23,118 nucleotides of DNA from CAYNRQ01 sp964399875 (GTDB lineage Archaea > Aenigmatarchaeota > Aenigmatarchaeia > QMZP01): NCBI GenBank assembly GCA_964399875.1, contig CAYNRQ010000012.1, positions 1-23,118 of the forward strand. The letters are read 5' to 3'. Position numbers and translations under genes: made by a program. A model generated the notes under the pieces. The model saw nothing but the letters and a program-made list of their open reading frames with translations. It searched no databases and was not told the DNA's origin. This document shows, one piece after another, positions 7,403 to 16,016 of the stretch (positions are counted from its first letter, which is position 1; each line of letters starts with the position of its first letter).

Positions 7403-8545
7403 GTGATCAGTATATATAAGTTGTTTAGGATAATATTCGGAATAATAGCATCAGTGTTTATTCTGTACTTCCTGATTTACTATTCTGCTGTATACTCAGA
7501 GATGCAAAGGGATACACAAAGGGTTCTAATCCTAAAGGCATTCAAGAAAACAGCACAGGATGTTTATTTAACAGGAATTCCTATAAACTTTTCACAATTC
7601 TCAAAGCTTGAGTTTGACCTGTATTTTGAGGGCACGGCAGAACCCCCGAAACTGAGATCCAGTGTTAGCAGTATGATAGTTATGACCCCGCTTTTCTTTG
7701 CACAGGGAGACAACATATTTATAGAGAGGCTGGATTTGGATTATGGGTGGTGGAAATTTGATTTTGTTGAGGCTGTTCCTGATATGACAATAATTTTTAA
7801 TCCCCTGGAAAACACCGAGGAAATATGGGATATGATGAAGAATATAACAAAGACACTTCCTGACACAACCAATTTCAGGCCAAAGGTAACATTTGGTTTT
7901 TGTGACGGCATAAACCTGGATGAGAATCTGTGCGGTGGAAAACCATGCGAGAGATATGACTTTTTGAACATCCTGAACCAGCAGCATGGTGGTGTTGGCT
8001 TCTCAAAATGCACAGCCGGTATGGACAAGGAGAAATACAGACTTGTGACCGTATCAAGCTCCTGCCGCCATGGTTTTGCGGATAAGGGAATATGCATAGT
8101 TCCAAGCCAGACAGATATTGGTAATTTTTACATAAACGGTTCAGCAGAAACATATATTTACAAGGATCCGCTGGACCTTGTTTCCGCAATAATAGGCGGT
8201 GATAGTGTAAGTATTTATGGAATAGGGGCAGAAGAGCTTTTCAAGTATAAAAACAAGATCCTTGGAAACAGGATGAAAATAATGAGCAAAGTAATGGCAC
8301 AGAGATCTGTTCTTATTTCCGGCAGGCTGCAGGCAAACACCAACTGGACAGAATGTGTTATTCCATATAAAAACCTTGCAGACACCCTTTACTTTGGCGG
8401 ACAGGACTCCATCTCAAACATACTCTCAAATGAGAACTATTATAAAAATCTTCCCTTATTAATGCAACTGAAAAACAAACTGAATGAAGCAAGGGCACAG
8501 TATCAGGAGCTTGTAGACAAAGGATGTGAATACATATATGTATAA
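7403..8545 (+). CDS. Membrane-anchored surface protein, unrecognised family
   Basis: A 380-residue protein starting at GTG, with a GTGAT ribosome-binding-like sequence at 7395-7399 and no better ATG before residue 34. Residues about 5-30 (FRIIFGIIASVFILYFLIYY) form one transmembrane helix, followed by a charged helix (SEMQRDTQRVLILKAFKKTA) and a large mixed domain with eight or so cysteines, including CDGINLDENLCGGKPC and SSSCRHGFADKGIC, which suggests an oxidising extracellular location. The C-terminal 60 residues are helical (LPLLMQLKNKLNEARAQYQE). The overall layout, one N-terminal helix and a large ectodomain, recalls the large minor pseudopilin (GspK type) in bacterial systems, but there is no sequence match that I recognise. 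Its stop overlaps the next start by eight bases. Confidence 0.72.
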   Translation: MISIYKLFRIIFGIIASVFILYFLIYYSAVYSEMQRDTQRVLILKAFKKTAQDVYLTGIPINFSQFSKLEFDLYFEGTAEPPKLRSSVSSMIVMTPLFFAQGDNIFIERLDLDYGWWKFDFVEAVPDMTIIFNPLENTEEIWDMMKNITKTLPDTTNFRPKVTFGFCDGINLDENLCGGKPCERYDFLNILNQQHGGVGFSKCTAGMDKEKYRLVTVSSSCRHGFADKGICIVPSQTDIGNFYINGSAETYIYKDPLDLVSAIIGGDSVSIYGIGAEELFKYKNKILGNRMKIMSKVMAQRSVLISGRLQANTNWTECVIPYKNLADTLYFGGQDSISNILSNENYYKNLPLLMQLKNKLNEARAQYQELVDKGCEYIYV

Positions 8546-9044
8546 GAAATCCCAGGCACAGATAATGGAATATATAGTCATGATATTTTTTGTGATGGTT
8601 ATAATAGTTGTAATTATAATCTTCCTCTCAGGATGGCACTTCGCCCAGCTAAAAGCAGAAGAAACAAAGGACGCATCAAGCAGGGTTCTCTTCTTAACAA
8701 AGCACCTATCGCACTCTCCTCTCCTTGTTAAGGACGATTATATGTTTGATGACGGGAAACTCACAGCACTCAAATCACTTGGCCCTGAATTATGCGGGGA
8801 GCTTGAAAAGATATTCGGTTATGACTGGTACATAGAGATAACGGTTCTTGACGGTAAACCAAAAACAGAATGTACATGGTCTAACTATCCTGACTGCAAC
8901 TACTGGGAATTCTGCACAAAGAATGAAAAAAACGTAACATACGATCTGCCTGTGAATGTATACAGAAGAATAGGATACACCCTTTCCACAGGGGTTTTTA
9001 GCAGGGTGGACATTGGATTTATCAGGGTTGGTGTTTATGCGTAA
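8538..9044 (+). CDS. Type IV pilin-like protein with class III signal
   Basis: A 168-residue protein when started at ATG 8538. The head YKKSQAQIMEYIVMIFFVMV is the best type IV pilin-like sequence of the cluster: two lysines, a short polar site, a glutamate a few residues into the mature helix, then an unbroken hydrophobic stretch. An in-frame GTG at 8526 is possible, but ATG 8538 places the lysines at residues 3-4 as in prepilins. The body contains a hydrophobic/charged helix (AQLKAEETKDASSRVLFLTK) and a cysteine-bearing C-terminal domain (TECTWSNYPDCNYWEFC). The first eight bases (ATGTATAA) overlap the stop of the gene before, so translation is probably coupled. Confidence 0.78.
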   Translation: MYKKSQAQIMEYIVMIFFVMVIIVVIIIFLSGWHFAQLKAEETKDASSRVLFLTKHLSHSPLLVKDDYMFDDGKLTALKSLGPELCGELEKIFGYDWYIEITVLDGKPKTECTWSNYPDCNYWEFCTKNEKNVTYDLPVNVYRRIGYTLSTGVFSRVDIGFIRVGVYA

Positions 9045-9555
9045 GGCACAAATAAACATAATACTGGTTGTTCTGTTGATCATTATATTTGGAGGGCTGG
9101 CTCTGTTTCTGCTGTCCTTTGCAAGGACAATAAGCCAGGATGAATACATGCATATGTATGCACACAACCTTTTGCTTTCTATACTAAGAACAGATACTGG
9201 CTACACAGACATTCAGTGCAAGCTTGTTTCAGACGTTACGAGATGCGGTTTTTTTCAGACAGAATACAGATGCGGAAAATCAGGCCCCAATTGCTTGACC
9301 ATAGCAAACGAGTCAATAAATGAATATATTTCCAGATTCAGGGATATAAGAAAGAATTTCAGGTATCTGTTTACAGTAGAGCCTGTCGGCTTTGTAGCAA
9401 GATCATCAACAGGGGAGCCGCTAAAGATATCTATAGGCGATTCCACCCTGAAAACAGCCAAGATATCAAAATGGGCAGCCAGTGAAGAGATAAGAAAGAT
9501 CACGGCAACAGGGGAATACAGGCTCAGGGCCCAGCTGATAATAGCACTAAAATAA
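9037..9555 (+). CDS. Pilin-like protein with class III signal
   Basis: A 172-residue protein when started at ATG 9037. MRKAQINIILVVLLIIIFGG is a compact class III-type signal with likely cleavage near KA/Q. The body (DEYMHMYAHNLLLSILRTDT onwards) has cysteines at CKLVSDVTRC and CGKSGPNC and ends in a strand-rich tail (EYRLRAQLIIALK). A TTG at 9013 in the same frame would push the signal inward and is rejected. GGTG at 9030-9033 may act as ribosome-binding site. Its start (ATGCGTAA) overlaps the preceding stop by eight bases, repeating the junction at 8538, so 7403, 8538 and 9037 behave as one translationally coupled block. Family not recognised beyond the pilin-like head. Confidence 0.76.
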   Translation: MRKAQINIILVVLLIIIFGGLALFLLSFARTISQDEYMHMYAHNLLLSILRTDTGYTDIQCKLVSDVTRCGFFQTEYRCGKSGPNCLTIANESINEYISRFRDIRKNFRYLFTVEPVGFVARSSTGEPLKISIGDSTLKTAKISKWAASEEIRKITATGEYRLRAQLIIALK

Positions 9556-9566
9556 ATACAATATAA

Positions 9567-9576
9567 TATAAATAAA
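9567..9576 (+). promoter_or_regulatory. TATA-like promoter for the 622-residue pilin-headed protein
   Basis: TATAAATAAA is centred about 24 bases before the ATG at 9595, in a 39-base AT-rich gap. Confidence 0.6.
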
Positions 9577-9594
9577 CTAACCTAATAAATTATT

Positions 9595-11463
9595 ATGAGA
9601 AAGGGTCAGGTGGAGTTTACTGTCATACTCGGTATAATAATTATTGCTGTCATAGCTATATTCTATGCATTTTCAAGCGGCTTGATAGGACCATCAGTCA
9701 TTCCACCAGCAGTGGAGAAACAGATGGGTGTTGTTAAGAGCACGGTAAACAACTTTATCAGGGCTGCTGTGGCTGATATAATGATGAATATGAGCATGTA
9801 TGGCGGATACCTTAATGATAATTCATTCTCCAATCCTGTTAAATTTCTAGGGCATAATGTACCATACTGGCAATACAATGGCCAGAAAACAATACCCGAT
9901 GTGCAGGCAAATCTTCTTGAAGGAATAGAAAACTATTTACAAAACCATAAAGCGAGCCTGGAATCCTCATTCTCTGGAAAGGATGTTGCTATAGGAGATC
10001 CCCACGTTGCTTTAGACCTTAGGGGCAACCAGCTAACAGTGACTGTTAATATGCCGACCACGGTGATGAATTATCAAATAAGGGAACCATATGTGGTTAA
10101 TATACCAACCATGTTTGGTGATATATATGATTTTTCAAACGGTTTTGTTTCCCTTGCCAGTTCAAACAGATATTTTGAATACTTCACCCTCTCATCCATG
10201 CTTATTTCACCTATTGAATCCGGATCCCACGCAGTGCCTGTGTTTGTTTATCTTTTAGAATGCGGTGATTCTGTTTTCAAGACATGGTGGGATGTAAAAC
10301 CAGAGATGGAGAAAACCATTGAATCAACACTGGCGCATACCTACATGCAGGACAAGGTTCCATTGAATATAATGTACAACTCAAGCTATCCCAAATATGC
10401 ATTGCCAGATGTTAACGGAAAAACATACCCTGATCTGGACATAACCTTCCACCTGCCAGACAGCTTTGAGCTAACACAGAGCAACTTCCAGTTTACACCA
10501 AACCCCATAATAGCCATGGCAGAACCAGTACCGTTTGTTAGCACATGCATATCAGACCCACTTGTTGTTTACTATTCCCTTAATTACCCTGTTATTGTAA
10601 GGGTCAAGGACCCACTAACCAACAACATATTCACATTTGCTTATCATGTTTATATATACAACAACAAGCCGGGGGACTGGACACAAGGAATAGGGGGTTA
10701 CACGCCAGAAGACCAAGAGCTTATATGCAGCACCCCAGGATGTCCGATAAAGGTAGCAGTGAAGGACACTGACGGCAACCCAGTGCCATACGCTGCTGTG
10801 GGCTATTCAGACTGTCTTTTAGGAAGAACAGAAGAAAATGGTGTTTTATCCACAACAGGACCTTGCGGTATAGCCCCTCTTAACGTATATAAGGAAGGCT
10901 ATGAGATCTATGATGAACCAATGTCATCAGATGATTTGGAAAATGCCACAATCACCCTTAGAAAGTATCCTGTAATGAACATACATCTTTATGAGGTTAA
11001 CATAGCTAACAACGCGGTGACAAGTGAGTACTGGATAAGTGCCGGCGATGTCAAGCCTTTGGATGCTGACACAGAAAGGGATGAATCAGCATTGATAACA
11101 TTCTACAGGGTTCCGGAGGGAGATGCGTACAACAGGTTTTATGAAACAGGCATGGGAACAGAGAGGTTTATACCCCCAGGTTATTACTCAATCTCAGGCA
11201 CGCTGATGAGCTCAACCCTGGAAACAAGATATGGTGGATTTGCGATACAGGGGTATCCTGTATCAGAAGAAGTGACAGACCTTTACATATACCTTCCTTA
11301 CAACTATGAATTCCAGGGGCTTACAGATAACAGCACAATTGTGGAGCAGGTAGGTATATTCACATCGGTTTTGGGTAAATGTGGTATAGGTCCTGTATCC
11401 CAAGAACCTTATGATACCTCAAACCTTCCATGCATAAAGGCATATTCAGATGTGATAGCATAG
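9595..11463 (+). CDS. Large pilin-headed surface protein with a carboxypeptidase-regulatory-like domain
   Basis: A 622-residue protein. MRKGQVEFTVILGIIIIAVI is a strong class III signal (basic pair, KG/Q site, glutamate in the mature helix). The first ectodomain part (about 45-370) is not recognised; it has a helix pair near 45-70 and 110-125 and long strand-rich stretches. Residues about 383-445 (IKVAVKDTDGNPVPYAAVGY, then GRTEENGVLSTTG, then VYKEGYE) match a carboxypeptidase regulatory-like beta-sandwich, common in cell-surface proteins. The C-terminal 180 residues are another beta-rich region. Such a large protein with a pilin head resembles an adhesin-type minor pilin that would cap a filament (inference). 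Seven bases separate it from the 1502-residue gene, so the two are likely one transcription unit. Confidence 0.75.
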   Translation: MRKGQVEFTVILGIIIIAVIAIFYAFSSGLIGPSVIPPAVEKQMGVVKSTVNNFIRAAVADIMMNMSMYGGYLNDNSFSNPVKFLGHNVPYWQYNGQKTIPDVQANLLEGIENYLQNHKASLESSFSGKDVAIGDPHVALDLRGNQLTVTVNMPTTVMNYQIREPYVVNIPTMFGDIYDFSNGFVSLASSNRYFEYFTLSSMLISPIESGSHAVPVFVYLLECGDSVFKTWWDVKPEMEKTIESTLAHTYMQDKVPLNIMYNSSYPKYALPDVNGKTYPDLDITFHLPDSFELTQSNFQFTPNPIIAMAEPVPFVSTCISDPLVVYYSLNYPVIVRVKDPLTNNIFTFAYHVYIYNNKPGDWTQGIGGYTPEDQELICSTPGCPIKVAVKDTDGNPVPYAAVGYSDCLLGRTEENGVLSTTGPCGIAPLNVYKEGYEIYDEPMSSDDLENATITLRKYPVMNIHLYEVNIANNAVTSEYWISAGDVKPLDADTERDESALITFYRVPEGDAYNRFYETGMGTERFIPPGYYSISGTLMSSTLETRYGGFAIQGYPVSEEVTDLYIYLPYNYEFQGLTDNSTIVEQVGIFTSVLGKCGIGPVSQEPYDTSNLPCIKAYSDVIA

Positions 11464-11466
11464 GTG
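11462..11466 (+). promoter_or_regulatory. Ribosome-binding site of the 1502-residue gene
   Basis: AGGTG overlaps the preceding stop codon and lies four bases before the ATG at 11471, complementing the conserved archaeal 16S tail. It supports this start and co-transcription with the upstream gene. Confidence 0.6.
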
Positions 11467-11470
11467 CAAT

Positions 11471-14400
11471 ATGGATTACAAGATAACAGGATTGGAAACA
11501 TTCGCAATAGCAGTATGTTATTTACTATTAATGCTGCCAGTAACTTCTGCAACACACATAAACATAATATTTAATGGCGAGGTCAAGGATACTGTTCAGA
11601 TAAGTCCAGAGAACATGATCAACAAGCAGATAACCATAATACAGGACCCTGACGATATAGGGTGGACTAATGTAAAGGTCCATATCACAATAAACAGTGC
11701 CACCCTGGCATACAATATTAAAAAGATATATCTCTACAAATGCAGGAACCTTAGCCCCCTAAGCTGTGCAAAACTAGCACCACAGAGCTTCGACGAGTGG
11801 GCAGATACAGAGCTTTCATGGAGTGACATATCAGAACAAGCCGGCGTTTCAACATATCCACAGGTAGCAAATATTCTTATTATAGCAAAGCTTGAGGATG
11901 TTAACGGAAGAGTGAACTGGGTTGGGTACTGGAGCATAATAAAGAGAAAAGAATACAACATTTTCGATGTTTTCGGCTATGAACTGGATGATATAGAATT
12001 GCACGCATCCTCATTAAAAATGATTGAACCCATAAAAAACTTCATTAATAACAAGCAGATGATACCATTCAACTGGGTTTCTAATGTAACATTTAAGACA
12101 GCAGATGCGCTGTATGCTCTTGGTGCTTCATCAGCAGATATAGAGGAATCACCGCCAGCATTCCAAGCAGCACGGCCATCAAATGATATAACAGTCATAA
12201 ACAAGGATTATTATTTTGTTTTGTCCAATACGACAAGCGGAATCGCAGGCGCTGTAACCCTTAATCTGAATCCTGAATTCACTTGTGGCAACAATGACTG
12301 CGAGATGGACCTTGGTGAAACACAGTCAAGCTGTTGTTATGACTGCGGTTGTCCAGAAGGAAGCTACTGTGACCTGCCAAACGAGGAAGACCCGTCCTCA
12401 GGGGAGTGCAGAAACGAAACAATCATAGCACTGGATGTTACAAGGGCCTCAGCACAGCCTGTATCAGACTGCACAAATCCATTTACCATGGATATAATGG
12501 CAAGGATAAACAACCCGCCATCAAACCTGCCTTCTTCTATTAATGGCAATCTTCTTTTAAACGACACTCTTTACAGTGTCACATGCACCGGAGGGCCGTC
12601 TGTTTATACATGCCCTGTAACCCTTAACCCAAATGTCCAGTGCGGAGCAGGAAGCTATGCTATTGGTCCAAACATGCTTAATTTCACATTATCGTTCAGG
12701 GATGGGGATTCAACAATAACAAAGGAGCTTAGTGCAGAATTTTCTGAGGCAAGAATAGATTACAACTGCGAATGTGCAGAAGGCTATTACTGCAGTATTG
12801 ATACAAGCATGTGCAGGGTAGAATCCTCTATAAACCTTCAGGTCCTTAGCGTTCCGCCCCAGATCAAATACAACTCCTCAGGAAACGTGATAAAGCTCAC
12901 GGCCAAGATAAACAACGCACCTTCTGATTTAACTATAGGAGGAACCTATTATACCCTTGGCAACATAACATATGACAGTGCTTATGGCACAGGATTCTTG
13001 CCAGGCGCGTCAGGAACCGTTACATGCTCTGGCGGCGCCTCAACCGGTTTTGAATACAACTGCACAATACCGGCTGATATAATAACCAATTACAACCGCA
13101 CATATAGATATGTTATAAGAAGCAATTCGATAAGATTCGCAGTAACATTTAGTAACGGCGGTTCAGGAACCATAACAAAGGATCTAACATCAGCATTTAC
13201 AGATGTGTTAATACCACCGTCTATTTGCGGTGATCAGAGATGTCAAACCCCGGATGAGACATCAGACACCTGCTGCCTGGATTGTGGATGTCCAAATCCA
13301 GGGGACTACTGCGACAGTGTCAAGGGATGCCAGCCCGAAACCGATGTTAAACTGGTTATTGATTCCGTAACACCACAGAACTTAACAGACTGCAAAACAA
13401 CCCATCAGGTTAAGATAACAGCAAGGATATTGAATTCACCCACGAACACGCAGCTCAACTACTATTACTTCCTTATAAACGATGACATACAGGGATGGAA
13501 TATCCAGTGCACACCACAATCAATGGGCTACAACACAGGATTATATGACTGCATCTTAAGCATACCTGAGATAGAGGGATGTTCTTTGCCTTACTATGTC
13601 ATAGGCCCCAATAAACTAAGGCTATCAGTATCGTTCCCTGATGGTTCACAGGAGATGATAACCAAGGAGATAGAGGCAGATGTTGATGATATTATTATTG
13701 CACCAACCTGGCACTGTGGGCTTTATGGTTGTGAAGCAGATCTGGGTGAAGACGGGTCCAACTGCTGTATAGACTGTGCATGTGCAGACGACCCTGATTT
13801 TGGCCCAGGCTACTACTGTGATTATGACCCGACATATAACCCGAACGGGACATGCATGTCAAAAGACGGTATAAGACTGGTAATAGACAAGCCAGTTGCA
13901 CCTGTGCACTTTGATTCATGTGAGATATCGCAAAGAGTGAACATAAAGGCCCATGTAGAGAACCAGCCATCAGGCATGATGGTGGAGCACTATTATGGAA
14001 AGCTTGGCGGCAATGATGCACCTTACCTCACCTGCCTGCAAAAAAGGGTTTTCGGTACCCAGAATTCAACAGTAAACTGCACCCTTGTTATACCAAGAAT
14101 TTATGAATGCTCAAAAGGAGAAACATACTCTTACCTGAACAACACACTCTCACTTTTCATAAGCTATACAAATGGAATGACAGGAGCGAGGGAAACAAAG
14201 ACCCTTACAGCATCATATCCAAAGATAGAGATAACACAGAAGATAAGATCGCTTTACGACATCATGCAGGATGCTATTGGCAGATTAAAGGGCAAGATGT
14301 ACGACACCATAGCCCTGATGGAAGAACTAATAGAGATGTGGCAAAAGTGCATAAAACTAATACTATTCACAACAATCGCAATGATTGCAATGACATTCAT

Positions 14401-15979
14401 AGTCCCTGCATTTGTAGCAGGTGACCTGAACACAAAGGGTCTGAAAGAAGATCCTTGGTCAACAGCAAGGCCAGGAGGAAAGGAATTGTTTACAAACTTC
14501 GATGGAAACCAATACTGGGAAGGTGTAAAAGCAATGAGCGTAACAACACAAACGGTTATACAGTCATTAGCGAACATGTGCGAGATGATATCAAAGATTA
14601 AAGAACTTCAGCTGAAGATGGTGGAGATGGAGATGAGATTCATAAAGATGGAGATGTGCATAGAGGTCTACCAGCACCAGGTTGATACAGGAAAATGCAA
14701 GGACAACGCGCAGGGATGCTTTAACAGCATAGCAAGCTGTCTGGATTTTGGTTACATAAACAACTTCATAGATTCAGCAAAGGGTATAGGAAGGAGTATA
14801 GGCGGTCTAGGAATGGAGATAGGCAGCGGATGGCAGAAGGTGGGAGAGGCGTGGCAAAAGGCAACAGGAACAGGAAAGGGAGCCCTTAACATCCTAATAA
14901 ACGGCAACAAGCCACTTCAGTCAGGAAATGTTGCCTGCAACAGATACCCTGACACAACACCGTATGGTAAAGACAGAAGGGATACCCTGAATATCAAGAT
15001 AACAGCCGGCTCTGGGTGTAATTACCCTGTTGTTACATATAGTGGTGTTGAGCATACAGGAGGGTCCTTTGACATAAGCATAGACGATATAAAGCAAAAG
15101 GAAACATGGACATTCGAACTTTACTGCTACACAAGCGAAGACAAATACATTAATGCAAAGACCAGCGGTGATCTGGGAACACCAACAGGAAGCAAGGTGG
15201 TTCATATATGGCCTGATACAAACGAGGACGGGATATGCACAGGAGATGAGAGCGGAACAGCCCAGGGGCCTATAGATAACATAGCAGGATCCTATAATCT
15301 AGAACTCCAATTCACACGACCACAAACATTTAATAAAAAAGTAACACAGGCAACCATTACACAACCATCCAACACAGGCACGCTCACTCTGGGGACTGGC
15401 TGGGGTGAGCTAACAGGCAGCATCAACACAGACAGAAAAGTGGTCTTGCAAGGCACTCTCAATATAGAAGGCATCCAATGCAGTGGCCTAAGATTGGAAG
15501 GGCAGCTTAGCGGGGGCGCCATAACAGGCAGCATAAAATCAGGGAACTGTGCTGGCACAACCGCCCTAGGAACATTCACAATTAGAAAAACCGGAACAGG
15601 CGAAAGCTCCGCAGGCTATAAATATAATACAGATGATCACATCGAGTTCTTAGTTGCTACTGAATATAAAACAGGAACAGTGACAAATGTGATGTATGAT
15701 CATACCTATGACATAAAGCTTGATAATGAATACGGTGGATATGAGATTTATGGATTAGCAGAGTCTGCCATAATAGGCAAAATCAAGCCCCAAACATATG
15801 AGGAGTTCTTCGAAGAAAAAAAAGCACTCTGTGAAAATACATATGATGGTGAACTCTGCGGATTTGTTGGGGTAGGGTGCGAGGGTGAAAAATATTACAG
15901 TTATTATTGGTTTTCAAATGAATATGGAACAAGAGAATTCATATGTTGTACCAAAGGCAAATGCGTATCTAGAGTATAA
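11471..15979 (+). CDS. Giant secreted cysteine-repeat protein with an internal transmembrane segment
   Basis: A 1502-residue protein. Residues 1-30 are a signal peptide (TFAIAVCYLLLMLPVTSATH). A cysteine motif, CGNNDCEMDLGETQSSCC in its first copy, recurs at residues 272, 433 (shortened), 586 and 749, each followed by an Ig-like beta domain of about 120 residues, giving a period of 153-163. Residues about 922-960 form an amphipathic helix, 961-985 a transmembrane helix (CIKLILFTTIAMIAMTFIVP), and 1014-1070 a long methionine-rich helix likely to be a coiled coil (ISKIKELQLKMVEMEMRF). The C-terminal third is again beta-rich and cysteine-bearing, with a lipocalin-like stretch at about 1274-1375 whose codon use differs. 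It is co-transcribed with the pilin-headed gene. It may be a scaffold or stalk of the surface structure (inference); no enzyme motif is visible. Confidence 0.78.
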   Translation: MDYKITGLETFAIAVCYLLLMLPVTSATHINIIFNGEVKDTVQISPENMINKQITIIQDPDDIGWTNVKVHITINSATLAYNIKKIYLYKCRNLSPLSCAKLAPQSFDEWADTELSWSDISEQAGVSTYPQVANILIIAKLEDVNGRVNWVGYWSIIKRKEYNIFDVFGYELDDIELHASSLKMIEPIKNFINNKQMIPFNWVSNVTFKTADALYALGASSADIEESPPAFQAARPSNDITVINKDYYFVLSNTTSGIAGAVTLNLNPEFTCGNNDCEMDLGETQSSCCYDCGCPEGSYCDLPNEEDPSSGECRNETIIALDVTRASAQPVSDCTNPFTMDIMARINNPPSNLPSSINGNLLLNDTLYSVTCTGGPSVYTCPVTLNPNVQCGAGSYAIGPNMLNFTLSFRDGDSTITKELSAEFSEARIDYNCECAEGYYCSIDTSMCRVESSINLQVLSVPPQIKYNSSGNVIKLTAKINNAPSDLTIGGTYYTLGNITYDSAYGTGFLPGASGTVTCSGGASTGFEYNCTIPADIITNYNRTYRYVIRSNSIRFAVTFSNGGSGTITKDLTSAFTDVLIPPSICGDQRCQTPDETSDTCCLDCGCPNPGDYCDSVKGCQPETDVKLVIDSVTPQNLTDCKTTHQVKITARILNSPTNTQLNYYYFLINDDIQGWNIQCTPQSMGYNTGLYDCILSIPEIEGCSLPYYVIGPNKLRLSVSFPDGSQEMITKEIEADVDDIIIAPTWHCGLYGCEADLGEDGSNCCIDCACADDPDFGPGYYCDYDPTYNPNGTCMSKDGIRLVIDKPVAPVHFDSCEISQRVNIKAHVENQPSGMMVEHYYGKLGGNDAPYLTCLQKRVFGTQNSTVNCTLVIPRIYECSKGETYSYLNNTLSLFISYTNGMTGARETKTLTASYPKIEITQKIRSLYDIMQDAIGRLKGKMYDTIALMEELIEMWQKCIKLILFTTIAMIAMTFIVPAFVAGDLNTKGLKEDPWSTARPGGKELFTNFDGNQYWEGVKAMSVTTQTVIQSLANMCEMISKIKELQLKMVEMEMRFIKMEMCIEVYQHQVDTGKCKDNAQGCFNSIASCLDFGYINNFIDSAKGIGRSIGGLGMEIGSGWQKVGEAWQKATGTGKGALNILINGNKPLQSGNVACNRYPDTTPYGKDRRDTLNIKITAGSGCNYPVVTYSGVEHTGGSFDISIDDIKQKETWTFELYCYTSEDKYINAKTSGDLGTPTGSKVVHIWPDTNEDGICTGDESGTAQGPIDNIAGSYNLELQFTRPQTFNKKVTQATITQPSNTGTLTLGTGWGELTGSINTDRKVVLQGTLNIEGIQCSGLRLEGQLSGGAITGSIKSGNCAGTTALGTFTIRKTGTGESSAGYKYNTDDHIEFLVATEYKTGTVTNVMYDHTYDIKLDNEYGGYEIYGLAESAIIGKIKPQTYEEFFEEKKALCENTYDGELCGFVGVGCEGEKYYSYYWFSNEYGTREFICCTKGKCVSRV
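12284..14240 (+). repeat. Four tandem Cys-knot plus Ig-like protein units
   Basis: Cysteine motifs start at 12284, 12767, 13226 and 13715. The full form is CGxxxCxxxxxExxxxCCxDC followed by xCPxGxYCD; the second copy keeps only CECAEGYYC. Each is followed by a beta domain with strands of the type VKITARILNSP, a C...YDC pair, and LRLSVSFPDGS plus TKE. Divergence between units is large, so the duplication is old. Confidence 0.75.
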
Positions 15980-15985
15980 TTACTG

Positions 15986-16000
15986 TTTTTTATTAATAAA
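15986..16000 (+). promoter_or_regulatory. T-tract and TATA box between the giant protein and the next gene
   Basis: A T6 run at 15986-15991, seven bases after the stop, is a plausible archaeal terminator for the upstream unit. It merges into TTATTAATAAA, centred about 24 bases before the ATG at 16017, so one short segment may end one transcript and begin another. Confidence 0.5.
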
Positions 16001-16016
16001 CCAATAATATTATTAC

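Noticed and set aside
8526..8537. Upstream GTG start for the pilin-like gene at 8538.
   Set aside because: It would add four residues before the lysine pair; ATG 8538 fits prepilin spacing and repeats the eight-base overlap seen at 9037.
9013..9036. Upstream TTG start for the gene at 9037.
   Set aside because: It adds MDLSGLVF before the class III signal, which is atypical, and enlarges the overlap with the previous gene.
14107..14424. A 105-codon plus-strand frame inside the giant gene.
   Set aside because: It is an alternative frame of the long gene and encodes no recognisable protein.
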